From Maniola hyperantus (Eukaryota; Arthropoda; Insecta; Lepidoptera; Nymphalidae): a stretch of 64,000 bases of DNA. A model generated the notes under the pieces. It worked only from the letters and a program-made list of their open reading frames with translations. It made no database searches and had not been told where the DNA came from. Where the stretch lies: assembly GCF_902806685.2 (NCBI RefSeq), contig NC_048538.1:6758001-6822000 (forward strand), read 5' to 3'. Made by a program: the position numbers and the translations under genes. This document shows positions 52,270 to 63,996 of the stretch, in pieces. Position 1 is the first letter of the stretch. Each line of letters starts with the position of its first letter.

Positions 52270-54640
52270 TAAATAGGTTAAAATATTCATAGAGTGTATT
52301 TATATTTCCGCTATAACCAACAAAATATAATAAAAAACCAAAATGGCAAATTTCAAAATGGCCACCATGCCAATTTAAAAAGTACAAAGTGTTAAGTATA
52401 TCTTGTGCGCACTTGACCGGTTTTTAAAAAGTGTATTTTTTATAAAAGATCGACAAAACATTTAATGCGCCTATTTGGTCTTCAAAAGCCCCGTAACAAT
52501 AGGTAAACATCATAAACACTGGTGTTTACGTGATTTTACAATAATTTATCAGCCGCCGCCATTGCCGCGATATTAATCACGCCGTAATTCACGCATTGTT
52601 AGCAGCTAACAATAGAACCAAACCAGACAAAGGCAAAGATTCTTCTCTCGTACTCATAAAGTAATTATTGGCTGCGACTTCGCTTATTTCAAGTATGGAA
52701 AGAATATTGCATTTTTGGGTTCCTTACCTCAAAAGGAAAAAGGAACCCTTATAAGATCGGATAGACCGTAGCGTATCATTTAGAGGTTTAAACTAAAACG
52801 AATGTGGGCGAAATAAGTAGTTCCGCATATAACTCTGATACATTCGTAAGTTTTTTTCTGGTTTCAATTTTTTGTAGCTTGAATTCGTTACTTAAGTCGG
52901 TGGAGGTGGGGAGTAGTGGAGGGAAGTCGATGATGGAAATAACTAAAAATCAATGTTGACCAAATTAGAAAAACAGGCCACCAGGAAATGTAAATCATGA
53001 ACTCTATTTGCAATGTGCTACGCGGAGACGCTGGAGGAATAGGTACGACATTATTCAATAAAATTATTACTACTCAAACAGGTATATTTATAAAAAAGGC
53101 TTCGTTTTACCAGTATTCTTACTAATAAAAATGTAATAAAACTTATAGAAAAAGCTAGACACGTGTATTTAGTTGCACTTTTTGATATCGAGGCCGCCCG
53201 CCCTAAGCGGCGAAGGTTAGGTCAAGGCGAATGCACTAGCGTATTAATACCATATGAGACCGTGTCGGCTCACGTACTAGAATACTAGCCTACTATTTCT
53301 ATGTGAAGGCTGCAGCTGGATAATATATTATTAAAGGTACCTTACCTACCTCAAATTAGATTGGATTGGACAGGCCTTTCAAATAACTACCGAATCCAGA
53401 GTTATTTTTTAATTAGTATTTCTCGTTTCTATTTCTCAGTCTTATCTAAAAATTTAAACATTCAAAGCTCGTTTTTTAATTTTTCAAAAAAATCAGAAAC
53501 CATTTAGTAACTTAGCGTTAAGGAGGTTTTTTAGACTCTTGTAAAGCTAAGTCCAAGGCTGGTAGTGGAATCTTATTACCTGCTAATATAGCAAGAAGTC
53601 CGTAAACAAAGTTTAAATTTTGAAACAAAGCAGTCCAGGGAAAGGGTCCCGGGTCGGCCAACTTTATACCCACCGCACTCAGAAAGGCCTTTTTATGATT
53701 GCTCGTAAAAAGAGCCCCGTGGGGCTATTTTATTCTTTAATTAGCTTACGTTCTTGTTTTTTACAGATATATTTCTAAAACATTGCAGATGATAAAAACT
53801 GAATTATATTCCGCAAACCTATAGCTTAATCTGTATACAAATTAAATAAGAAACTTACTGATTGAAATATCAAAGTATAACAGAAGAATATTATTTGGCA
53901 AAAAAAAAATTGAATCCAAACGAGATCTTGAGAAAATCTAAATTGATGCAGCGCGAAATGGCAGAAAAATATTTGCAGATACTGAAAAGTAGACTTGACT
54001 TGATTCTTCGGCTCTAGCAGAAATGGCCGAAAGATAAGGCGTTGCAAGCGTGCTTCTCTCATCGAGAGTTACATAACAATTAAATCGGTCCATGTCGTCC
54101 ATGTTATACAAACAATTATTGTTCCATTAGGGCTTTAGAATTTTAATGCTAAAAACTTCTTATGAGATATGTTGATTGCTCAAGATAGAAAGGCCAGCTC
54201 GTTTTTCGTGCAAAGGATCAAAGGATGTTTAGCGCGAAAATACAATTATTATTCTTGGCATACCTCATAGGCATGATTTTTACACGGCTGCCCAAAAAAA
54301 GGAGTGTAAGGTTTCCAGGGTTTATGCGTGTGTATATTCCTATTTCAGTATTATATTATTTTAGTATTTATATAAACTATGATTAAAAAGAATAACTCAA
54401 AGCGATTATTTCTTCTTCTTCTGTTTCTGTTGACTCTTTAAACAAAATGCAATAATATCAGGCAAAAATTACGTCAGATAAGACGTTCTTAAAAAATAAT
54501 ACCCGTTTCAATATTCGGCCGTAGCATCTAAATCGTTATTTAGAAAAAAAATAGTTAAGAATACCCTATACTTAAAGAAACAACGCGAGCGTGTTCTAAA
54601 AAAATAAATCAAGTCGGGTCCAATAAATCCAAAGTAGATG
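52270..54640. other. Intergenic DNA, nothing firm
   Basis: Contains a gggttccttacctc-type repeat fragment near 52725-52765 and otherwise unassigned AT-rich sequence. Confidence 0.5.
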
Positions 54641-55192
54641 GGTTTACCGTTAGCGATTGTACTAGCGTGTGTTCCTCCTAGCCAATTTCGATTACGAAAA
54701 CAAGGCTCCTAATCTTGGACGATCTAACCTAAGGACGCGCCTCGCATGATTATTCCCCTCTGTCAATAGTAATGGATTTTTAATCCACTGCGTTTATAAA
54801 CACTGTTTGCGGAATCGATTTTGTCATTGTCAGAATCGTTTTCGATGTGTGACGACGTCTTACACGCTGGGTGAAAAATGCCTGTTTGTGCCGTTAGTGA
54901 GTGCAAGAACAAATCAAACACATCAAATTTACAAAAAGATGGAATTTCATTTCATAAGTAAGTATTTTTGGTGTAATAAACGCTTTCTATAAATTAAATT
55001 ACTTAAATTATTATAATAAAATAACAATCGAGAACTTTACCGATTCAGTAATTGAGTACGTAATAATTCGGTAGAAACGAGTCACACTCCTCACGAGACT
55101 ATATTTTGTTTTTTCTAAACAATTGCAACCCTCGATATATACAAATTAGGTTAAAATTTGAATACGCGTGAACAGCATGAAATTACGTAGTA

Positions 55193-55603
55193 GTAAAAAT
55201 AACACTAGTCTCGTGGGAAGTGCGGTATACTATAGACGGAGAGCCAGCGCTCAAAAAACTGTTTGAATTTACTAAGGCTAGTTTTTTGCGCATACTGACC
55301 AGCTCTGTCCCCATATTCTGCTGACTAACCATTACAACTTTTATTTATATGCAATATACAAGTTATATAACAATTTTCAGCCTTAGTAAATTCATTTTAT
55401 TACCTCGCAGGTACGACACCTTTGATAGCGCACCTGAGTCACTGTTCTCAGGTTCACTTGACTGACCGCAGTATGTTTGTGTACGCAACCATTCTAATGA
55501 ACTATATAAAAATTAGCCTTAGTAAATTCAAACAGTATTTTGGGTCCTGGCTCTCCGTCTATAGTATACCGCACTCCCCACGAGACTATAGTGTTATTTT
55601 TAC
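55193..55603. mobile_element. Inverted-repeat element, arms about 88-90 bp
   Basis: Left arm 55193-55280 (gtaaaaataacactagtctc, gtgcggtatactatagacgg) and right arm 55514-55603 are inverted copies with a few differences and small indels. The interior has one extra copy of the inner edge (agccttagtaaattc at 55380). MITE-like; no TSD settled. Confidence 0.8.
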
Positions 55604-55866
55604 AAAATTTTTCAGTATTAGATTTAATTGCGTAGGACATAAGGTTCGATTTTTAAGAATCATGTGATAGTGATTGCGGTTCGATTATCGATATCGATGA
55701 AAACATTTTCTTTATTATTAACGACTAAATTACCGTCTTCAAGTCAAGTAAAGAATAGTTATTATTAATTACCACAATTTTTTTCGCTACCTATACTTGT
55801 AATAAAACTAGTCGATTTCTGTGATTTCACGTACTTAATACATTTAAAAAAATATTAAAGCAACGC

Positions 55867-56265
55867 AATAGGCTACTTGACAATTTTTTTAAGTTGGTCT
55901 TAAATGGTTAATATTTGTCCTATTATATCAAAAAAATTAACACTATATTTTTTTGCGCCCTAAAAACCGTAAAACTTTAATTTAAAAAAATATTTTTCTT
56001 AGACAGGTGAAAACACTGTCGGCCATGTTTGGCCGATAGATTATCTGTGCTCTGACGTCATGCATTTGTAAACAACAGTATAACCACAGGGTTATACTGT
56101 TGTTTACAAATGTGTGTGTTTTCACCTGTCTAAGAAAAATATTTTTTTAAATTAAAGTTTTACGGTTTTTAGGGCGCAAAAAAATATAGTGTTAATTTTT
56201 TTGATATAATAGGACAAATATTAACCATTTAAGACCAACTTAAAAAAATTGTCAAGTAGCCTATT
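55867..56265. mobile_element. Foldback element with perfect 150-bp inverted arms and nested hairpin
   Basis: Arms 55867-56016 and 56116-56265 are exact reverse complements by my reading (both start aataggctacttgacaattt). The 99-bp centre contains a second perfect hairpin with 23-bp arms (56063-56085 and 56090-56112, loop ACAG). No ORF. Could be a MITE with long TIRs or a snap-back duplication. Confidence 0.9.
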
Positions 56266-58387
56266 TTAGTGATAGGCGCGAAACGGGGTAGGGTGTCTCT
56301 GAACTGGGTAATATGTAGCTAAAAGGTGTACCTTTCTCAAGGATGAGGATTAGGTAATAATTTATCATAATCGTTTTATTTTTACAGATTTCGATATTTT
56401 TACAGAGAGAATCGCCAAGAATATACATAACATTAACCTAATGGTAAATAATGACGTGTTAAAAATAGAAGAGGCCACCGTGTGTGTTTACTAATTTATT
56501 TTCATAGTATCATATCTGTCTTATGGAATTTTGCTGTGGGGTAAAAGCGCCTGCCGCTTATTGAGAAAATTTTTGCATTGCTAATTTGTAAGGGCAATAC
56601 GTGTAATATTTAATAACTTACATTTAATTTTTTTGGACAAAGAGTACACCATATTGGAATTACCATGTAAACCCAATGCGCAATAAATAAATGATTGATT
56701 GGAAAGAAAAAAACATTTTATTGATTGATATACCTACTAATTATGTTTGGTAGGCTTTTGCGCGGTCAGGTTTATTTTGTATTATATAATAATATAAGTC
56801 ATTAACTTGGACGATCTAACCTAGATTAGAACGTCCAAGGTCATTAATAAGCACATTTTCACTATCGAAATTTTAAATGAAAATTTCGTTATATAAAAAA
56901 ATACAAAAGATTAAAAATGATATAAAATAAGTAAAAAAGTATGTGCATATTTTTTTAATATATATTTTTCTTATTTTTACGTTGCATTATTAGTTTTTGG
57001 GATAATTACCTATTAAGTGAGGTGAATGTATGCAAGAATACGCTACGCTGACCAAACACTGGTTTTAAGTAATTAAATACGAGTAATAAATTCTTACTTC
57101 TACTTTTGTTTCTGAAAAACTATCGATATATTTTAAAATATCGATACGGTAGCATCGCAAATCAATTTGACTTTTTGTATGTTGATGTATATAACTTATT
57201 AGTGTGCGTAAAATGTAGTAGTGTTGAAGATTTAGATATGTGTGTGTTAATAATGACACAAAACTTTGTTAAGTGAGTGTGTCAAGTTGTCTATGTAGTG
57301 TTTCCTCGTCCCGCACCAAAAGTGACAGAAATTTTTATTCGTAATATTAGGCGCGTTACAAGTCCATAGGTTAGATCGTCCAAGCTCCTAATAGATATTA
57401 GGATACTTTCTACGTTTTAGAAAGCTCTTTAAGTAAACGAGAGCGGGAGTGAAAAAGGACACAATATTTTGGTCTGTATCTACTCATTGATGGCATACTT
57501 AGATCTCTACTGACCATCCATCATTCTCCGTATTGTTTGTTTAAGTCTCATGTCCCCCAGTAGGGCATGAGCGCGTTTAGAGTGTTGCGCTATCACGAGC
57601 GGCGGCGGTTCCGCTTCCTTAATCAGTAAGTTGTTGAGTAAACATATTGTGATTAACGCCTATTTTAATTAATTACGTGTGCTGACGATGTGTTTTAATT
57701 GACCATCATATAAAACGAGTAACGCAAAGCGTTTTTATAAAGAGACATAAATATAATTTCTAGTAAAGCAGTCCTACATCAGTTAGAAAACAACTTAACA
57801 CAAATACAAAAGTATTAAATGCTTTCAAAATCTACTCAATAAAGTAAATGGATATAAACTATTAATGCTTTATGAAACACGAGTAACAAGCGTCTAGATA
57901 ATTGAGCACAGTAGTAATGACGGTAACACTCTTGTTTATCATTGCTCTTAATTATAGTTATTGCTCAAAGTAATAACTAAATGAAAAACTACACTCAAGT
58001 GAGAGGCATTTAATCATATTTTTATAGTATAGGATGCGACAACGACACGACTGCGATGACATCGTACCAACCTAATTCTCGGTCTAGTATTACATGCTTG
58101 GTGCGATAAATCTTTGCACACTTATCTCTTTAAGTCAGACCTGGGAACCGGCGCTATTTTTTGAAGCATATAAGTGTCAAAAGATGCGTTAACTTCGCGC
58201 GAACATCTATGTTGTCTGTGTCGCTACGCAAGTCGCTATATATCAAATGCAAAAGTATAGAGATGGAGTCAGCGCGTGCCAGACCTTCGTTATTTTATAA
58301 AAGCTGAAAGTTTCTCTGCGTATTGTCCCCAACACTGGGAGGAACGTTTGTTTATTTTTAAACCTTCATTTAAAAATTGTTACTGAT

Positions 58388-58563
58388 GTATTATAAGTCC
58401 CGCAAATTGCTATCGTGCTGGAACCATGTCTCATTAACATCGAAATCATTTTGACGTCAGCCGAAATAAAAATATACCATCAGCTCAAAACTTCAGTCTA
58501 GTGCTAACGTCTACTACTAAAATGGCGGCCACGCACTTTAGCAGTTTGCGGGACTTATAATAC
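58388..58563. mobile_element. MITE with TIR GTATTATAAGTCCCGCAAA
   Basis: 176 bp with nearly perfect inverted ends (gtattataagtcccgcaaa; tttgcgggacttataatac) extending to ttgcta/tagcag. TTATAA is palindromic at each edge, so the exact duplication is unclear. Internal sequence contains aaaatggcggccacgcac. No ORF. Confidence 0.8.
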
Positions 58564-58668
58564 ACAACACAAGTATAAAAGAAGCAGGAAATAAGAAAAA
58601 GTAGATAAAGCTAGCATGTCGCCATTATAATTCATGTTCAAACTTTTTATCAGTAGGTATAAATAAAA

Positions 58669-59318
58669 ACCTATGCAGATTTTGCCAACACTTAACAGGC
58701 CAATAAGCCTGATGCAACTCTTCAAGTCTATTTGTATCACAACTTAGAGTTTGATTGTTGTGGCGCACAGTGTATAGCAAATAGAACTATTGTATATGTA
58801 AATAGATATTAGATAATAACCTATGCAGATTTTGTCAACACTCAACAGAACAGTAAGCCTGATGCGACTCTTCAAGTCTATTTGTATCACAACTTAGAGT
58901 TTGATTGCTGCGCTGCACATTGTATAGCAAAAAGAACTATTGTATACGTAAATAGATATTTGATGATAACCTATGCAGATTTTGCCAACACTTAACAGGA
59001 CAATAAGCCTGATGTGAATCTTCGGGTCTATTTGTATTCATATCACAACTTAGAACTTGATTGTTGCGGTGCACATTGCATAGCAAATAGAACTATTGTA
59101 TATGTACATAGATATAAGATATAATAACCTATGCAGATATTGTTAACACTTAATAGGACATAATCAAACCTAATGTGACTCCTCATGCCTATTTGTATCA
59201 CAACTTACAATTTGATGGTTGCGGTGCACATTGGATAGCAAGTAGAACTATTGTATGGATACATAGATATAAGATATTAGTTGTTATAACCTAGGCAGAT
59301 GTTGTCAACACCTAAATT
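58669..59318 (+). repeat. Tandem repeat, about 150-bp unit, 4.3 copies
   Basis: CTATGCAGAT recurs at 58671, 58821 and 58971, then at 59129 and as CTAGGCAGAT at 59291: periods 150, 150, 158 and 162. Each unit contains cacaacttagagtttgattg and agaactattgtat. Identity falls and length grows to the right, so the left units are the youngest. No coding potential. Confidence 0.9.
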
Positions 59319-59724
59319 ATCAAAGTATACCTAATTAACTTTGCCATGATTTTGCTTGTTAGCTGCTGGAGGTTACTTACTTAGATTTAATATAGGCGCT
59401 TTATAATCCATTGATCTTTTAATTGGACTTGGTTTAGTTTTGACAAAAATAGTGACTTTAGGAATTAAAGGCCTACTAAAATAATGTATACTTACCTACT
59501 AACATACAATCTGAATATCTGAGATATGGAATTATCTGTTAGGAGAATTATTTGATTAAATGGACTTACTTAGTATTAACGTTGAGAAGTTTCAGATAAA
59601 AAGTACTTACTACTAATAAATATAACATTAATTAACTACTTAGCAACACCCAGCGCCATCTTTAAGTAAATGGTGATTTATTTCTATTAATTGACTACTT
59701 ATCACTAGAGCACAGTTATATTAT

Positions 59725-59748
59725 AAAAAAAAAAAAAAAAAAAAAAAA
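59725..59748 (+). repeat. 24-A run immediately before ORF1 of the RTE-like LINE
   Basis: Uninterrupted A24, five bases before the ORF1 ATG. It may be a 5' UTR feature or the tail of an earlier insertion at the same site. Confidence 0.9.
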
Positions 59749-59753
59749 TTGAC

Positions 59754-60581
59754 ATGGAGGAGCTAAAAGAGATATTAAAACAGATTCAGAAAGATATGAC
59801 GGAGCAAAAACGGGATATGGACAAAATGAAAGAAGATATAATAGAGCAAATACAACAAACTAACAAAGCTGTCAACGAAAAATTTGATAAAATGGAAAGC
59901 AAAACTTTAGAACTAGAAAACCGACTAGATGAACAGCAATTATTAATAGAAAAATTAGAAAACCAGCTAAGACGCAAAAATGTATTATTTTTTGGAGTCC
60001 AAGAAACGGAGAAAAATTACAAAGAGCTAGAACAAAAAATTCTGAGCATTATAAAAGAAAATATGGATCTTCCCTACACATGTATAGATATAGATTCAAT
60101 AAGAAGACTGGGGAAAAAAGGCACTAAGGCTAGACCAGTTGCAGTATCCATGTCAACACTGGGCAGAAAGATAGAGCTTTTGAAAAACAAACACAAACTT
60201 GCAGAGACATCAATGTATATTAAGGAAGAATTCTCGCAAAGAACACTACAGAAAAGGAGAGATCTGCAAGAGGAATTAAGAACTAGGAGAGAACAAGGTG
60301 AAAAAGTAACACTCAGATACGACAAAATTATAACTGTTAATAAAAGAGGATCCTCTCCCGAGAAAAGACGTGGAAATGTTCTCCGAGATAATGACCGTGC
60401 ATCGAACTCTCATACCCGTAACAACAAGAGAAAACCGGAGTCACCTCCGACGACTCTACAGATACAGCACCACAATAGAGCAAGCACATCACAGTCTGTA
60501 AAGAAAAACAGAACTACAATAGATCTATACTATAGCAAGAAGCAAACGGATTCTCTCAACGGCCCCAATCATGATTCTTAG
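59754..60581 (+). CDS. RTE-like LINE ORF1 protein (coiled coil, L1-ORF1p-like)
   Basis: 275 residues. Residues 1-75 form a long heptad-rich coiled coil (MEELKEILKQIQKDMTEQKR onward) suited to trimerisation. RRKNVLFFGVQETEKNYKEL through RPVAVSMSTLGRKIELLKNK resembles the RNA-recognition part of L1-type ORF1 proteins. A basic region then follows (QRTLQKRRDLQEELRTRREQ) and a polar, low-complexity C-terminus. The role would be binding and chaperoning the element's RNA. The stop TAG is at 60579-60581, and the ORF2 frame opens at 60575 in the -1 frame. Confidence 0.85.
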   Translation: MEELKEILKQIQKDMTEQKRDMDKMKEDIIEQIQQTNKAVNEKFDKMESKTLELENRLDEQQLLIEKLENQLRRKNVLFFGVQETEKNYKELEQKILSIIKENMDLPYTCIDIDSIRRLGKKGTKARPVAVSMSTLGRKIELLKNKHKLAETSMYIKEEFSQRTLQKRRDLQEELRTRREQGEKVTLRYDKIITVNKRGSSPEKRRGNVLRDNDRASNSHTRNNKRKPESPPTTLQIQHHNRASTSQSVKKNRTTIDLYYSKKQTDSLNGPNHDS

Positions 60582-63390
60582 CCACACTAAATACTCGAAC
60601 TCTACGTACGGAGGAAAGTCTTATGGAACTAGAATTGGCTCTACAATCACTCAAATGGGACATATTAGGTATTAGCGAGATGCGTAGGTTAGGAGAATCA
60701 ATAGAAGATCGTCAAGAATATATCATGTATCACAAAGGAGAAATAGGAGGACATAGAGGTGTAGGATTTTTAGTAAAAGCTTCCATAAAAAAGAACATTC
60801 TTGAGTTCATTGGCATATCAGATAGAGTGGCAATACTAAACATCAACTTGCCTCACTACAAAAAGGACTGGACCATTATACAAGCTTATGCACCAACAGA
60901 ACAAGCTACACTAGAGCAGGTAGAGTCTTTTTACACCTGCTTAACAGATGCCATAACGAACCATGCATTTAAAAACCTAATCGCAATGGGCGATTTTAAC
61001 GCTCAACTGGGAACAAAACTAAATGACGGCGAAAGACCTATCGGCAATTTTGGGTATGGAAAAAGGAGCAAAAATGGCCAAAGGTTCTTAGAATTTTTAC
61101 TAGAAAACAACCTCTGCGTACTCAACACCTTATTTAAGAAAAATACTAAAAGTAAATGGACTTGGATTTCCCCAGATGGTAAATATAAGAACGAAATTGA
61201 TTATGTAACTACCAATTTCCCTAAAGCGTTCACTGACACTGGGATAGTTCAGAAATTAAATTTTAACACGAACCATCGTATGGTCCGTAGTTCGCTGCGT
61301 GCCCATGCCCCAAAAAGGTCAAGGAAGCACATCAACCCACACAAATTCGCACCGATAACTGAAAATAGTATAAATGATTTAAATACTGCTCTGTTTCAAT
61401 CACTTGAGGAAGATTTTAACCCAATTAATATGTATGAGAAATTAGAGCATATTTTGACTCAAACCAACAAACCTAGGGGAAAATACAAGAAAACATACAA
61501 ATTGAGCCAACCAACTTTGCAGCTTATACATGATAGAAAGCTCCTGTTTAGTCAAAATAAAAAAGAACCTCAGAAGGAAATAGCTGAGCTGAGCAAAAAA
61601 ATTAACGAACATGTGCGAAAAGACCGGAGATGTACCAGACTGAAAACTATAGAGAATCACATCACAAAAACTGGAGGAGTTAGAAAAGCGCTCATAGAAC
61701 TGAAGGATGCGAAAAAGGAATGGATACCAAAAATGACCAGGAAAAATAAAACAATCACTAAGAGAGCAGATATAATAAATTTAGCTACCGAATACTACAG
61801 CGGACTCTACAGTAGCTCTATTAAAAGCTCTTCCTGCTACTTAGGACAAAGCTCTAGGAGCCAACAAGAACTAGAAGAGATAGAAAACGAGCCAAAGATA
61901 ATGGAAATGGAAGTCAGGAAAGCTATACAAAACCAAAAGCTAGAGAAAGCTCCGGGACCCGACAACATAAAAAATGAACTGCTCCACAGTTGTATTGATA
62001 GTCTGAGTCCTCTTCTCGCCAAGATCTTCGACAAAATTCTTAACACTGGCGAAATTCCAAAACAATGGATTATGTCCCATATAATCCTTTTGCATAAAAA
62101 AGGAGAGAAAGGCGATATAGGGAACTACAGACCGATAAGCCTTATGTCGAATATATACAAGGTATTCTCAAAAATAATACTCGAACGAATTAGTAAACAA
62201 TTAGATGAAAACCAGCCCAAAGAACAGGCTGGTTTCAGGAAAAACTTCTCAACCATTGACCACATCCATACGGTTAAACAAGTTATTGAGAAATCTAAGG
62301 AATACAATAAGCCGCTCTACCTGGCTTTTATCGATTATAGCAAAGCGTTTGATTCCTTGGAACATCCCAAAATATGGGCTAGTTTGGAAAGGCAGGGTAT
62401 CAACAAAATATACACGAACATCCTAAGGAAAATATACGATAATAGTAGAGCAAAAATACAACTAGAAAATTTAGGAGAGGAGTTCCCAATAAAACGAGGA
62501 GTCCGGTGTCAAGGTGACCCGGTCTCTCCTAAGATATTTTCAGCAGTCCTCGAAGACATTTTCCGGAAATTAGACTGGGCAACTTTTGGTCTAAACATCG
62601 ACGGAATGAAACTCAACCATCTTAGGTTCGCCGATGATCTTGTACTTTTTGAAGAGAACCCAAAAAAATTGAAAATAATGATCCAACAGCTGTCTCAAGA
62701 AAGTGCAGAGGTCGGTCTGTCAATGAATATCGAAAAGACCAAGGTAATGACAAACTCTACAAAAATAGATATCACTGCAGATGGAAAAATTATAGATTAT
62801 GTAGACGAGTATATTTACTTGGGACAGATAATTTCACCTTTGGATATAACAACAAAAGAAATTGATAGGAGGATTGCAAATGGATGGAAAAAATACTGGG
62901 CGTTAAAAGAAATAATGAAAAATAGAGATTTTGGATTATCGCTAAAGAGTAAAGTATTTAACGCTTGTGTATTACCCTGTTTAACCTACGGCTGTGAAAC
63001 CTGGGCTCTGAATGTAACTCACAGAATGAAATTAGCTAAATGTCAGAGAGCCATGGAAAGGAGTATGGTTGGAGTGAGGCTAAAAGATCGATACAATAGT
63101 CAGTTTATTAGAAACAAGACAAAAGTAAAGGACATTCTAAGTAAGATAGATACACAAAAATGGAGATGGGCGGGTCACTCGCAAAGGGACAGATATGATA
63201 AATGGAGCAAAATTGTTACAAACTGGTATCCACGAGATGGAAAAAGGATTAGAGGCAGACCGTGCAGACGATGGGAAGATGAAATAAAACAGACCGCGGG
63301 ACCAAATTGGCGCAGAAAAGCGCCTGACAGAGCACAGTGGCGGGAGCTAGAGGAGGCCTTTGCCAACAGGCAATCCGAGACACGGGACAT

Positions 63391-63421
<31 letters not shown>

Positions 63422-63427
63422 CTTTAA
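60575..63427 (+). CDS. RTE-like LINE ORF2 endonuclease-reverse transcriptase
   Basis: The first in-frame ATG is at 60623 and gives 934 residues, but the open frame reaches back to 60575 and encodes FLATLNTRTLRTEESL, the start of the endonuclease with its catalytic Asn. The functional protein therefore needs this upstream part, which has no ATG. Other motifs: DILGISEMR (Glu), MGDFNAQLG, KNEIDYV and NTNHRMVRSSL (endonuclease); NYRPISLMSNIYKVFSKI, AFIDYSKAFDSL, GVRCQGDPVSPKIF and LRFADDLVLF (reverse transcriptase). GVRCQGDP carries one extra Cys codon compared with the usual GVRQGDP. The frame ends with nine lysines from a 27-A run and then CTT TAA. Confidence 0.92.
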
Positions 63428-63737
63428 ACAATATAAACTCATAGTAGGTAAATATTAGAAATGTAATAACTTATATCAAATATGTAAATAGGCGTAACTA
63501 ATATATAATAATCTAATTCAACGAAATATTATACTGTAAAGGACACAACTTAATGTTATCTAATATGAATATTGATGCATGTTTTGGAAATAAAGGCTAT
63601 TTTTATTTTATTTTATTTTATTTTTATAAATAATCTGGTAGCCTTAAGGAAAACAGTACGAAAATCCACAATCGGAATCAACTTCGTAGTTTTATTGTAC
63701 AAACGTAAAAGTAGTAGCGAGATCTAGAACCAAAAAC

Positions 63738-63996
63738 CGGCCAAGTGCGAGTCGGTCAGAAACGGCAAAAAAATCATGTCTATTGTATTCGAGCCCCCTC
63801 AAATATTTATCTTATTCTGATTTTTAGTATTTGTTATTATAGTGGCTATAGAAATACATCATCTGTGAAAATTTCAACTGTCTAACTATCACGGTTCATG
63901 AGATGACAGATGGATAGATAGATGGACAGACAGACGGACGGACAGCGAAGTCTTAGTAATAGGGTCTCGTTTTACCCTTTGGGTACGGAACCCTAA
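63738..63996 (+). mobile_element. gggttccgtac-type interspersed repeat at the window edge
   Basis: ccggccaagtgcgagtcggt, (gaca/gacg)n at 63925-63945 and gggtacggaaccctaaaaa at the end of the window. Confidence 0.65.

Larger units (their letters stand above)
54714..57384. repeat. Region bounded by inverted CTTGGACGATCTAACCTA copies
   Basis: CTTGGACGATCTAACCTA occurs at 54714 (as ...CCTAA), again at 56806-56823, and inverted at 57367-57384. The middle copy is followed by gattagaacgtccaag, making a short imperfect palindrome (56806-56839). This could be a 2.67-kb element with TIRs or scattered ends of one MITE family. No protein-coding content recognised. Confidence 0.5.
59749..63630 (+). mobile_element. 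Nearly intact RTE-like LINE with ORF1 and ORF2
   Basis: Two long ORFs in order, preceded immediately by a run of 24 A (59725-59748) and followed by a 3' UTR ending aaataaaggctatttttatt and a (TTTTA)n tail near 63600-63630. The C-terminal part of ORF2 (MERSMVGVRL, KWRWAGHSQRDRYDKW, GRPCRRWEDEIKQTAGPNWR, RAQWRELEEAF) is typical of RTE-clade endonuclease-reverse transcriptases of Lepidoptera. I found no clear target-site duplication; TATAAA occurs at both edges but is weak. Confidence 0.9.
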
